Shown here: one piece after another, positions 9,397-17,707 of the stretch | Numbering within the stretch: position 1 is the first letter of the stretch | Layout: each line of letters starts with the position of its first letter | NCBI GenBank assembly: GCA_937922185.1 | Contig: CAKZUT010000196.1 | Coordinates: forward strand, 1-33,475 | Length of the DNA stretch: 33,475 nt | Origin: an uncultured Neomegalonema sp. | Lineage (GTDB): Bacteria; Pseudomonadota; Alphaproteobacteria; Rhodobacterales; Rhodobacteraceae | Direction of reading: 5' to 3' | Translations under genes and position numbers: made by a program | Notes under the pieces: model-generated | What the model was told of the DNA's origin: nothing | The model's input: the letters and a program-made list of their open reading frames with translations, nothing else | Database searches by the model: none

Positions 9397-10127
9397 ACGA
9401 ATGCGAACGCATGATCGACGTCGATGCCCTGATCGACGGAGAGGCGGGCGAGCAGGCGGCGGATATCGAGCGCCATATCCGGTCCTGCGAGACATGCCAC
9501 GCCTATGCGGTGGAGGCGCGGCGCAGCGATGCCTTCCTGCGCCGTGCCTTGGGCGAGAGCGAGCCGCAGGATGATTTCGAGGAACGCCTGTTCGGGCCGC
9601 CCCCCGCGCCGGTCACCACGTCGCGCAGGCAGGTTATGGCCGGTCTCGGGGTGGCGGCGTGTCTGGGCGGGCTGGGATGGTTCATGCGGCCTTCCTCTCC
9701 GGGTGATGCGGATTTTCGGCAGGCGGTGCTGGGCGATTTCGCGACCTACATCGCCGCCGACAAGCCGCTCGATATCGCGGCATCGGATGTGGCGCGGGTC
9801 GTGCCGTGGATTTCGGCGCGCGTTCCCTTTGTCCTGCCGGAGCATGTGTCACCCGATGGTGCGCGTCTTCTCGGCGGGCGGCTATGCTGGCTGGTCGGGC
9901 GACGGCTGGCGGCGCTGAATTTCGAGGTCGGGGATACGCCCGTCGGTCTTTATATTGCCGGAGCCAGAGGGCTTGAGGGCCTGCCGGAGGAGGGCGCGCG
10001 CACGGTCGGGGACGGTCGCGACGGCCTTCGCGGGTCTTTCTGGCGTGATCGGGGACTGGCGCTCGGCGTGGTAGGGGCGCTTTCGGCATCGCGGCTTGCC
10101 GATATCGCGGACGGTTTGCAGGGCTGA
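9393..10127 (+). CDS. Anti-sigma factor with zinc-binding (ZAS/zf-HC2) motif and one TM segment
   Basis: HIRSCETC (HX3CX2C), TM VMAGLGVAACLGGLGWFM; ATGA overlap with the ECF sigma gene. Confidence 0.85.
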   Translation: MNECERMIDVDALIDGEAGEQAADIERHIRSCETCHAYAVEARRSDAFLRRALGESEPQDDFEERLFGPPPAPVTTSRRQVMAGLGVAACLGGLGWFMRPSSPGDADFRQAVLGDFATYIAADKPLDIAASDVARVVPWISARVPFVLPEHVSPDGARLLGGRLCWLVGRRLAALNFEVGDTPVGLYIAGARGLEGLPEEGARTVGDGRDGLRGSFWRDRGLALGVVGALSASRLADIADGLQG

Positions 10128-10135
10128 TAGCGATA

Positions 10136-10180
10136 ACGGTTTCGTGAGATCGTGAACTGCCCCCCTCCCGGCCCGTCTTC
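10136..10180 (+). promoter_or_regulatory. Putative ECF-type promoter upstream of the MoeA-like gene
   Basis: ACGGTTTCGTGAGATCGTGAACT-N15-CGTCTTC; matches the element at 8752-8796 at 20/23 upstream and 7/7 downstream positions. Confidence 0.7.
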
Positions 10181-10213
10181 TTTCCGACGCCTATCGGAAA
10201 AGGACCAGCCGCA

Positions 10214-11446
10214 ATGCCCCCTGCCAGCTCTGCCGCCGTGATCGACACTTCCGCACCGCTTGCCTGCGCCCGCCGCCCCACCCCGGATCGCGCCGTGCGG
10301 GCCATGCTCGATCTGGTGGCTGGACTGCCTCCGCTGGCTGTTCGGACGATGCCGCCCGGTTCCTGCCATGACCGCATACTGGCCGAGCGGGTGCGCGCCG
10401 ATGCGGATATCCCCGCGCGGGACAGTGCCGGGGTGGACGGGTTCGCGTTTTCGCGCAGGACATGCCGGGGAGACGGTCCCTGGTGCCTGCGCGTGATACC
10501 CCGCATCGCCGTCGCGCGAAATCCGGCGGCGGAGAACGCCATGTTCTCGCCCGAAGCGGTGCGGATCGCCGCCGGTGGGCCTGTGCCGTCACAACTCGAT
10601 ACGGTCGTTCGGGTCGATGCGGTGCGCGCGCAGGGGGAGCATATCTTTCTCGACACCCTGCCTGACGAGGACGTCACCATCTTGCGGCGGGGAGCACATG
10701 CCCGCTGCGGTGATGTGATCGCCCAGCCGGATCGATTGCTCGATGCCCGCGATCTCGCGGGGCTGGCCATGGCCGGATGTTCGGGCGTGAGAGTACGGCG
10801 CGGCCTGCGGGTCGGCATCCTCTCGTCCTGCACCGGCAAGCAGGACGGCCATGGCGGTCCCGCGCGGGCGATGCTGATGGCTGCGCTGGACCGGCGCTGG
10901 ATCGCGCGGCGGGATCACGGGGCCGTTTCGGGCAGTGCATTGCTCAGGACTCTGCGCGCGATCTCGGCGGAAAGCGATGTGGTGCTGGCTCTCGATCCGG
11001 GCGGCATGGCCGATCGCATCGTGGCCGCAGGCGGTCAGATCGTTCTTGACGGGATCGCGATGCGGCCAGGGGGCGGCGCGATCCTCGCGACCCTTGATGA
11101 CGCGGTAATCCTGCTGGTGCCGGAGGAGCCGGTAGCGGCCCTCACCGCGATGACAATCCTCGGCTGGCCTGTCCTGCGCCGCCGCGCCGGTATCCGTCAT
11201 TCGCGCATGGTGCCGAGGGCCGGGATCGCCGCCTTTACCCTGCCGCCCGGTGCGAATCCGGCCCGCTATCCTCTGGTGCGGGTCGCCGGAGCGGGAGAGG
11301 TGCCGACGCTGGAGATGCTTTCAGGGACCGTGGATACGATCTCTCTCCTGTCGGGGGCAGACGGCATTGCCTGTATCGCGCCGGATACCGGGGTGGGGTT
11401 CGGCGACCGGGTGGCATGGGTGCCGGTCACGGACCGGTTCGCCTGA
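10214..11446 (+). CDS. Divergent MoeA-like molybdopterin molybdotransferase family protein
   Basis: DIPARDSAGVDGFAFS, AAGGPVPSQLDTVVRVDAV, VRRGLRVGILSS, GIAMRPGGGAIL align by eye to MoeA landmarks; canonical TGDEL, GGVSVG and PGNPVS segments are not conserved. Confidence 0.72.
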   Translation: MPPASSAAVIDTSAPLACARRPTPDRAVRAMLDLVAGLPPLAVRTMPPGSCHDRILAERVRADADIPARDSAGVDGFAFSRRTCRGDGPWCLRVIPRIAVARNPAAENAMFSPEAVRIAAGGPVPSQLDTVVRVDAVRAQGEHIFLDTLPDEDVTILRRGAHARCGDVIAQPDRLLDARDLAGLAMAGCSGVRVRRGLRVGILSSCTGKQDGHGGPARAMLMAALDRRWIARRDHGAVSGSALLRTLRAISAESDVVLALDPGGMADRIVAAGGQIVLDGIAMRPGGGAILATLDDAVILLVPEEPVAALTAMTILGWPVLRRRAGIRHSRMVPRAGIAAFTLPPGANPARYPLVRVAGAGEVPTLEMLSGTVDTISLLSGADGIACIAPDTGVGFGDRVAWVPVTDRFA

Positions 11447-11483
11447 CGATCCGCGCGCAGCGGCGGCCTCCTCACCCCGGACA

Positions 11484-13178
11484 CTACCCTTCCAGCACAC
11501 GCCGCGCGATGACGCCCGCCTGAATCTCCGCCGCGCCCTCGAAGATATTGAGGATACGGCTGTCGCACAGCACCCGGCTGATCGGGTATTCGAGCGCGAA
11601 GCCGTTACCCCCGTGGATCTGCAATGCATTATCCGCCGCCGACCACGCCACCCTGGCGCCGAGCAGCTTGGCCATGCCCGCCTCAAGATCGCAGCGCCGG
11701 TCCGCATCCTTCTCGCGTGCCGAGAAATAGGTGAGCTGGCGCGCGATCATGATCTCCACGGCCATGATCCCCAGCTTGCCGGAGACACGGGGGAAGGCGA
11801 GCAACGGCTTGCCGAACTGAATACGATCCTGCGCGTAGGTCAGGCCCAGCTCCAGCGCGTTCTGGGCCACGCCGATGGCCCTGGCCGCTGTCTGGATGCG
11901 GGCGGATTCGAAGGTCTTCATCAATTGTTTGAAGCCCTGGCCCTCTACCCCGCCGAGCAGGGCATCACCGGGGATTTTATAGTCATCGAAGGCAACCGTG
12001 TATTCCTTCATCCCGCGATAGCCCAGTACCTCGATCTCCCCGCCCGAGATTTCGGGGTTCGGGAAGGGATTGGCGCAATCCCCCCGCGTTTTGGGCGCGA
12101 TGAACATCGACAGGCCCTTGTGGTCATCGGTGCCCGGAACACTGCGCGCCAGCACGGTCATGATATCGGCACGGGCCGCATGGGTGATCCACGTCTTGTT
12201 GCCGGTGACGACCCACTCGTCCCCGTCCTTCTTCGCTCTGGTCTTGAGCGCCCCGAGGTCGGAGCCTGTATTGGGTTCGGTGAAGACCGCCGTGGGCAGG
12301 ATTTCCCCGCTGGCGAGTTTCGGCAGCCATTCCTCGCGCTGTTCGTCCGTGCCACCTCCGAGGATCAGTTCGGCGGCAATCTCCGAGCGTGTTCCGAGCG
12401 AACCGACCCCGATATATCCGCGCGACAATTCCTCCGAGACGACGCACATCGCCGTCTTCGACATGCCGAATCCGCCCAGATTTTCGGGAATGGTCAGGCC
12501 GAAGACGCCGAGTTCGGCCATTTCCGAGATGATCGCATCGGGGATCAGCTCGTCTTTCAGGTGCCACTCATGGGCATGGGGGACGACCTTTTCATCGGCG
12601 AAGCGCCGGAACTGGTCGCGGATCATCTCGTAATCCTCATCCAGCCCGCAATCGCCGAAGGTCGCCGCGCCGTCGCGCTCGGCGAGGGTATGGGCGATCT
12701 GTTCGCGAATGGTCGTGGTTGCCCCGCCCGCGATCAGCGCCCGCACGGGGGCCGTATCGAGCGCCCGGCGCGCCGTCTCCCCCGCGCCCATATCTTCCAG
12801 CCGGGCATATTCACCCTGACTCATCGGAATGCCGCCCGCCATCTGGGCGAGATATTCCCCGAACGCCGCTTGCAGGATCAGGGCTTCGAGCGTGCCGAAC
12901 CGGTCATCGGCGGTCAGGCGCTCGGCCCAGCCCTGCATCTGGCGGAGGCTTTCCACATAGGTAGCCAGCCATGCCAGCGAATGCGCCGCGTGCTGCTCCC
13001 GCTCCAGTGCCGCGCCGGAGACGCGCCCCCGCTCATCGCGGCCTATTCTGGCGCTCATGCCCTGCCGTGCCGCGCCCAGCACTGTTTCAGCGGCCTTGAC
13101 GGCCTCCGCGCAGGTTGCGATCAGGTCGGGGATCAGCAGGTCATCGACGGTCGCGACGGGGGCGGGATCGGCGCTCAT
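11484..13178 (-). CDS. mcd: (2S)-methylsuccinyl-CoA dehydrogenase-type acyl-CoA dehydrogenase
   Basis: Acyl-CoA dehydrogenase core (TEPNTGSDLGALKTRA, QIHGGNGFALEYPISRVLCDSRILNIFEG) with about 170-residue N-terminal extension typical of Mcd of the ethylmalonyl-CoA pathway. Start set to MSADPAP at 13178. Confidence 0.82.
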   Translation of the reverse strand: MSADPAPVATVDDLLIPDLIATCAEAVKAAETVLGAARQGMSARIGRDERGRVSGAALEREQHAAHSLAWLATYVESLRQMQGWAERLTADDRFGTLEALILQAAFGEYLAQMAGGIPMSQGEYARLEDMGAGETARRALDTAPVRALIAGGATTTIREQIAHTLAERDGAATFGDCGLDEDYEMIRDQFRRFADEKVVPHAHEWHLKDELIPDAIISEMAELGVFGLTIPENLGGFGMSKTAMCVVSEELSRGYIGVGSLGTRSEIAAELILGGGTDEQREEWLPKLASGEILPTAVFTEPNTGSDLGALKTRAKKDGDEWVVTGNKTWITHAARADIMTVLARSVPGTDDHKGLSMFIAPKTRGDCANPFPNPEISGGEIEVLGYRGMKEYTVAFDDYKIPGDALLGGVEGQGFKQLMKTFESARIQTAARAIGVAQNALELGLTYAQDRIQFGKPLLAFPRVSGKLGIMAVEIMIARQLTYFSAREKDADRRCDLEAGMAKLLGARVAWSAADNALQIHGGNGFALEYPISRVLCDSRILNIFEGAAEIQAGVIARRVLEG

Positions 13179-13355
13179 GGAATTCTCCGGGCAGCATGGA
13201 ATATTGCAGGTGCGAAGACATATATCGCAACGCGGCATCCGTCAACAAGTCACGCAACAAAGCGTCGTTGTGGCGCAGGTTAATGAAATATTGTTGCGAC
13301 AGGTGTTTCGCGGAACCGCTTGCATCGCGTGGTCCTCCTGATAACGCTACGCCGC

Positions 13356-14261
13356 ATGGATGATCCCCGCATTACGGCGCGTTATCAGGGAGCCGGTGGG
13401 GGCGTATGGCTCGTGTTGCTGGCGGTCGTGATCTGGGCCGCATGGCTTCCGGTCACCCGAATCGCCTTGCGGGACGGGCTGGAGCCGGTCGATATCGCCT
13501 TTCTCCGCTATGCCGTGCCCGCCGTGATGCTGGCCCCGGTCTGGCTGCGAACCGGATTGGTGCCGAAGGGCGTCCCTGTCCCTCTGTTGCTGGCCATGTT
13601 CTGCTGGGGCGCGCCCTTCGCGGTGCTGACCGCCACCGGCCTGCAACTGGCCAGCGTGGCCCATACCGCTGCGCTCATTCCCTGCACGATGCCGGTCATC
13701 GCCGCGCTGGCGGCATGGGCGATCTACGGCGAGCGGATCGCGGGAGAGCGCCGCCTCGGCATCGCCCTGATCGCGGTTGCGGCGGCCTGCGTCCTCGTCA
13801 CGGTTCTTGCGGGGGGCAGTGCGACCGATCTGCCCACGGTCGGCATCCTGTTGCTGGCGAGCGCCGGATGGGCGGCCTATACCGTCGCCTATCGACGCAG
13901 CGGATTGACGCCGGTTGCGGCGGCGGCGGTTATTTTCGCGTGGTCTGCCTTTTTGCTGCTTCCTGCGCTGATGCTGGGCGGATCGGCCCTTGGCGGCCTG
14001 TCGCTTTCCGTTCTGGCTTTCCACGGCGTTACACAGGGCCTGCTCAGCGGGTTCATCGCGACCATCGCCTACGGCATCGCCATTGATCGCCTCGGCGTCG
14101 CGCGTGCGGCTTCCTTCAGCGTACTGGTCCCGGTTCTGGCAACGGTCATGGCTCTGTTCTGGCTCGGCGAGACCCCTTCTGTGCTGGATGCCGTGGCACT
14201 CGGGATCGGGACGCTCGGCGTGGCGGTCATCAACGGCGTCGTGTCGCTGCGACGTCCCTAG
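13356..14261 (+). CDS. EamA/DMT family transporter
   Basis: About ten hydrophobic helices, two EamA-like repeats; start at MDDPRIT (alternative 13320). Confidence 0.88.
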   Translation: MDDPRITARYQGAGGGVWLVLLAVVIWAAWLPVTRIALRDGLEPVDIAFLRYAVPAVMLAPVWLRTGLVPKGVPVPLLLAMFCWGAPFAVLTATGLQLASVAHTAALIPCTMPVIAALAAWAIYGERIAGERRLGIALIAVAAACVLVTVLAGGSATDLPTVGILLLASAGWAAYTVAYRRSGLTPVAAAAVIFAWSAFLLLPALMLGGSALGGLSLSVLAFHGVTQGLLSGFIATIAYGIAIDRLGVARAASFSVLVPVLATVMALFWLGETPSVLDAVALGIGTLGVAVINGVVSLRRP

Positions 14262-14272
14262 AGACAAGTCAT

Positions 14273-14303
14273 TCTCGATCAGGTCGGGTCATCCTGATCG
14301 AGA
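14273..14303. terminator. Hairpin between convergent genes, candidate bidirectional terminator
   Basis: TCTCGATCAGG-N9-CCTGATCGAGA, perfect 11-bp stem overlapping the last codons of the lldD-like gene; no clear T-tract. Confidence 0.5.
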
Positions 14304-15476
14304 TGGGCTGTAATCCGCCCACCGTCCGGGAAATCCCTCCGGCACCAGCAGGCATTCGCGCCCCACTGCGCGGATATCGCGTTGCCCGCACAGCGCCATG
14401 GAGACATCGAGTTCATTGCGGATGATTTCCAGCGCGCGGGTCACCCCCGGCCCGCCCATCGCCCCGAGCGCATAGGTGAAGGCGCGCCCGATATAGGCCC
14501 CTTTCGCCCCCATCGCGACGGCCTTCAGCACGTCCTGACCGGAACGGATGCCGCCATCGATATGCACTTCCGTTTCCCCGCCGACCGCGTCCAGAATCGG
14601 TTGCAGGGCGCGGATGGAACTGAGCGCCCCGTCAAGCTGTCGCCCGCCATGGTTCGACACCACGATCGCATCGGCACCGACTTCCAGCGCCATGCGCGCA
14701 TCCTCCGGGTCGAGGATGCCTTTCAGGATCACAGGCCCGTCCCACATCTGCCGGATGCGCGCGACCCTGGCCCAATCGAGGGTCGGGTCGAACTGCCGGC
14801 CAATCCAGGCCATCATCTGCGAGGGGTCGCCCGCATCCTTCACGTGGCCGACGATATTGCCCAGATGCCGCCGCTTCGCGCCCAGCATCCCCATCCCCCA
14901 GCGCCATTTGGTCAGGAGGTTCAGCATGGTCGCCGGGGTCAGCTTCGGCGGTGCGGAAAGGCCGTTCTTCAAGTCCCTGTGCCGCTGCCCCACGATCTGA
15001 AGGTCGAGCGTGATGACCAGCGCCGAACACCCCGCATCCTTTGCCCGCTGGATCAATTCGGCCAGAAACCCCTCATCCTTCATCGTATAGAGCTGGAACC
15101 AGAAGGGTTTCGCTGTCGCCGCCGCCACATCCTCGATGGAATTGATCGACATGGTGGACAGCGTGAAGGGCACGCCGAAATCTTCCGCCGCCTTTGCCGC
15201 CGCGATCTCCCCGTCCGCGTGCTGCATCCCGAGCAGGCCCACGGGGGCCAGCGCCACGGGCATGGTGACGGGCTGACCGATCATCGTACCGGCAGTTGAG
15301 CGCCCGGACATATCGACCGCCACGCGCTGACGCAGGTAGAGCTTCGCGAAGTCGTCCGAGTTCTCGCGAAAGGTCTGCTCGCTCCAGCTTCCCGATTCCG
15401 CGTAATCGTAGAACATCTTCGGCACCCGCCGCCGGTACAGCGGCTTGAAGTCGTCGATGCAGGTGATAACGGCCAT
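14289..15476 (-). CDS. lldD: FMN-dependent alpha-hydroxy-acid dehydrogenase (L-lactate dehydrogenase LldD-like)
   Basis: PVALAPVGLLGMQHADGE, FWFQLYTMKDEGF, VILKGILDPEDA, VSNHGGRQLDGA, DGGIRSGQDVLKA. Confidence 0.87.
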   Translation of the reverse strand: MAVITCIDDFKPLYRRRVPKMFYDYAESGSWSEQTFRENSDDFAKLYLRQRVAVDMSGRSTAGTMIGQPVTMPVALAPVGLLGMQHADGEIAAAKAAEDFGVPFTLSTMSINSIEDVAAATAKPFWFQLYTMKDEGFLAELIQRAKDAGCSALVITLDLQIVGQRHRDLKNGLSAPPKLTPATMLNLLTKWRWGMGMLGAKRRHLGNIVGHVKDAGDPSQMMAWIGRQFDPTLDWARVARIRQMWDGPVILKGILDPEDARMALEVGADAIVVSNHGGRQLDGALSSIRALQPILDAVGGETEVHIDGGIRSGQDVLKAVAMGAKGAYIGRAFTYALGAMGGPGVTRALEIIRNELDVSMALCGQRDIRAVGRECLLVPEGFPGRWADYSPSRSG

Positions 15477-15479
15477 GGA

Positions 15480-16346
15480 TCAGGCTCCCATACGATCCGC
15501 AACGGCGAGGATGCGATACATATCGCGCAGAACCGGCTTCTCGATCAGCTTGCCGTCGATGACGACGAGGCCGGTATCGGCTTCCTCGAAGGTTGTTATG
15601 ATCCGCCGGGCGCGGGCAATCTCGTCCTCCGTGGGGGTGAAAACCCCGTTGATCGCCGCGATCTGCTTGGGGTGGATAGCCCCTTTCCCCACGAATCCGA
15701 GCGCGCGCGCCTGCTGTGCCGCAACGGCCATGCCCTCCGGGTCGTCGAGATCGAGATACGGAACGTCGATCACGTCCAGCCCCGCGCCTGCCGCCGCATG
15801 GACGACGCGGGATCGGGCGTAGAGCAGTGGCTCCCACGCATTCTCGCAACGCAACTCGGCGGCCATATCCACTCCGCCGAAGAACAGCGCATCAATCCGG
15901 GGGCTGCACCCCGCGATGTCATGGGCGGCCTCCAGCCCCGCATTCGTCTCGATAATGACGTGCAGGCGGGTCGGGTGGCCGCGTTCGGTCAGTAACTGAT
16001 CGAGCAGGACCACCTCGTCCGGGGTGCGGACTTTAGGCATCATCAGGGCGGGGGGCGGTGTATCGGTGGCAAGAACCGCCTGTACATCTGCGATCCCGAA
16101 GGCCTCGCGCATCGAGTTGATCCGCACGATCCGCTCCACCCCATCGGCTTCCGGCGGTGTCTCGAACAGGGCCAGCGCCCTGCGTCGCGCTTCCGCCTTG
16201 TCCTTCGGGGCGATGCCGTCCTCAAGCTCCACGCAGACGATATCCGCCCCGCAGGCCAGAGCCTTGGGGAACATCTCCGGCTTCAGCCCCGGCGTGAAGA
16301 TAAACGATCTGCGGGGGCGCACCGCATGGGGGGTGTTATCACTCAT
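15480..16346 (-). CDS. HpcH/HpaI aldolase/citrate lyase family protein (CoA ester lyase)
   Basis: RRSFIFTPGLKPEMFPKALACGADIVCVELEDGIAPKDKAEAR, GKGAIHPKQIAAINGVFTPTEDEI. Start set to MSDNTPH at 16346. Confidence 0.88.
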   Translation of the reverse strand: MSDNTPHAVRPRRSFIFTPGLKPEMFPKALACGADIVCVELEDGIAPKDKAEARRRALALFETPPEADGVERIVRINSMREAFGIADVQAVLATDTPPPALMMPKVRTPDEVVLLDQLLTERGHPTRLHVIIETNAGLEAAHDIAGCSPRIDALFFGGVDMAAELRCENAWEPLLYARSRVVHAAAGAGLDVIDVPYLDLDDPEGMAVAAQQARALGFVGKGAIHPKQIAAINGVFTPTEDEIARARRIITTFEEADTGLVVIDGKLIEKPVLRDMYRILAVADRMGA

Positions 16347-17517
16347 GCACGTTCTCCGCTGTCTTGTGGGCCGCGATGAAATCCCTGTCATAGGCGACGC
16401 CGAGTCCCGGCCCGTCGGGCACGGGCACGCAGCCATCGGCAGGCAGGTCGCCGGGCTGATCGGAATAGCCGCAGGTATAGACCGGCGCGATCACGTTCGG
16501 CATCTTCGGCCCGACCAGCGCCATTTCGTAGAGATGCGTATTGCGGATCGCCGAGATGCACAGGCGCTGGGCGGGTCCGGCGGCATGGAATTGCAGGTCC
16601 ATGCCCATCGCCTCGCAGAAATGGGCCAGCTTCATCGCGCCGGTGATCCCCATGTCGTATTCGGGATCGACATGGATCATGTCGCAGCCGCCCGCCAGCA
16701 CGAACCCGGCCTTGGCCTCGATGCCGCGCACATGCTCGGCCAGCAACAGGGGGGTTTTCAGCTTCTCGCGCAGGCGCGCATGACCATTGGCCGAGATTGA
16801 CCCGTCACGATAGGGGTCTTCAAACCAGAACGCGCCGATCTCGTCACAGACGCGGCCTACGGCATAGGCATCCATCCATGTGGCCAGCGTACTGGCGGGA
16901 TCGAGCATGATCTTCCAGTCATCCCCGACCCGCCCCCGCATCATCCGCAGGTTGCGGCATTCGCGGGCGACATCGCCGTTCATCCAGCCATGGATCTTGA
17001 AGCCGTGGAAGCCCCGTTCCCGGCATTCCTCGGCGAAATCGGCGAAGGCTTCGGGCGTGTCCATGCCGCCGCCCCTCTCCTGCGCGTGATAGCTGCTGGC
17101 ATAGGTCGGGATGCTGTCGCGCCAGCCGCCCAGCATCGACTTGACCGAGACCCCGCCCAGCTTGCCGCACAGATCCCACAGCGCGATATCGAGAACACCA
17201 TGGCCCATATGGTCATAGGCCCGGCATTCGCGCTTCATGTCGTCCCATATCTTCTCGCGGGTGTGCGGGTCACGGCCCAGCATCAGGGGCGCGAGCATTC
17301 CCGCCTGCGCCATGGAGGACGGGGTGCCGATCCAGTTTGCGACGTATTCCCCGCTGACGCCCTCATCGGTGTCGATCCTGACCATGAAGCGTTTGGGCCT
17401 GAACACGGCCCCTTTGACATAGGCCATGTTGCCCACGCCCGCCGCCGCCGTTTCCAGCCCGATATCGGGGACGTCGAAGGTGAATTCGGTGATGGTGACG
17501 CGGGTAATTCTGGTCAT
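16339..17517 (-). CDS. Mandelate racemase/muconate lactonizing enzyme family protein (enolase superfamily sugar-acid dehydratase-like)
   Basis: HGFKIHGW, MLDPAS, FEDPYRD, LLAEHVRG, DLQFHAAGPA consistent with enolase-superfamily barrel. Start set to MTRITRV at 17517. Confidence 0.87.
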   Translation of the reverse strand: MTRITRVTITEFTFDVPDIGLETAAAGVGNMAYVKGAVFRPKRFMVRIDTDEGVSGEYVANWIGTPSSMAQAGMLAPLMLGRDPHTREKIWDDMKRECRAYDHMGHGVLDIALWDLCGKLGGVSVKSMLGGWRDSIPTYASSYHAQERGGGMDTPEAFADFAEECRERGFHGFKIHGWMNGDVARECRNLRMMRGRVGDDWKIMLDPASTLATWMDAYAVGRVCDEIGAFWFEDPYRDGSISANGHARLREKLKTPLLLAEHVRGIEAKAGFVLAGGCDMIHVDPEYDMGITGAMKLAHFCEAMGMDLQFHAAGPAQRLCISAIRNTHLYEMALVGPKMPNVIAPVYTCGYSDQPGDLPADGCVPVPDGPGLGVAYDRDFIAAHKTAENVHE

Positions 17518-17707
17518 GCCGCTATATCCCTGCGCGATGTGATGCGAGTCGCCCCCAATCTGCGCGGTAATTCCGGGATATGGCAATGCCTCTCAGCCCG
17601 GTGTTGCGAACGGACCCCTCTGCCGCTTGCCGGAGCAGGGCAGGCAACGGCAGACAGGTGCCGCAGCCAGCCACACCCGCGCCCCTGCCTTTGTGCGGGA
17701 ATGGCGA

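Noticed and set aside
11250-13283. 677-aa plus-strand ORF antisense to mcd
   Set aside because: Histidine/arginine/glycine-rich antisense artefact; the acyl-CoA dehydrogenase on the minus strand has clear motifs.
17621-17652. Imperfect hairpin TGCCGcTTGCC...GGCAACGGCA downstream of fnlC
   Set aside because: Plausible stem but has a bulge and no T-tract on the minus strand; insufficient to call a terminator.
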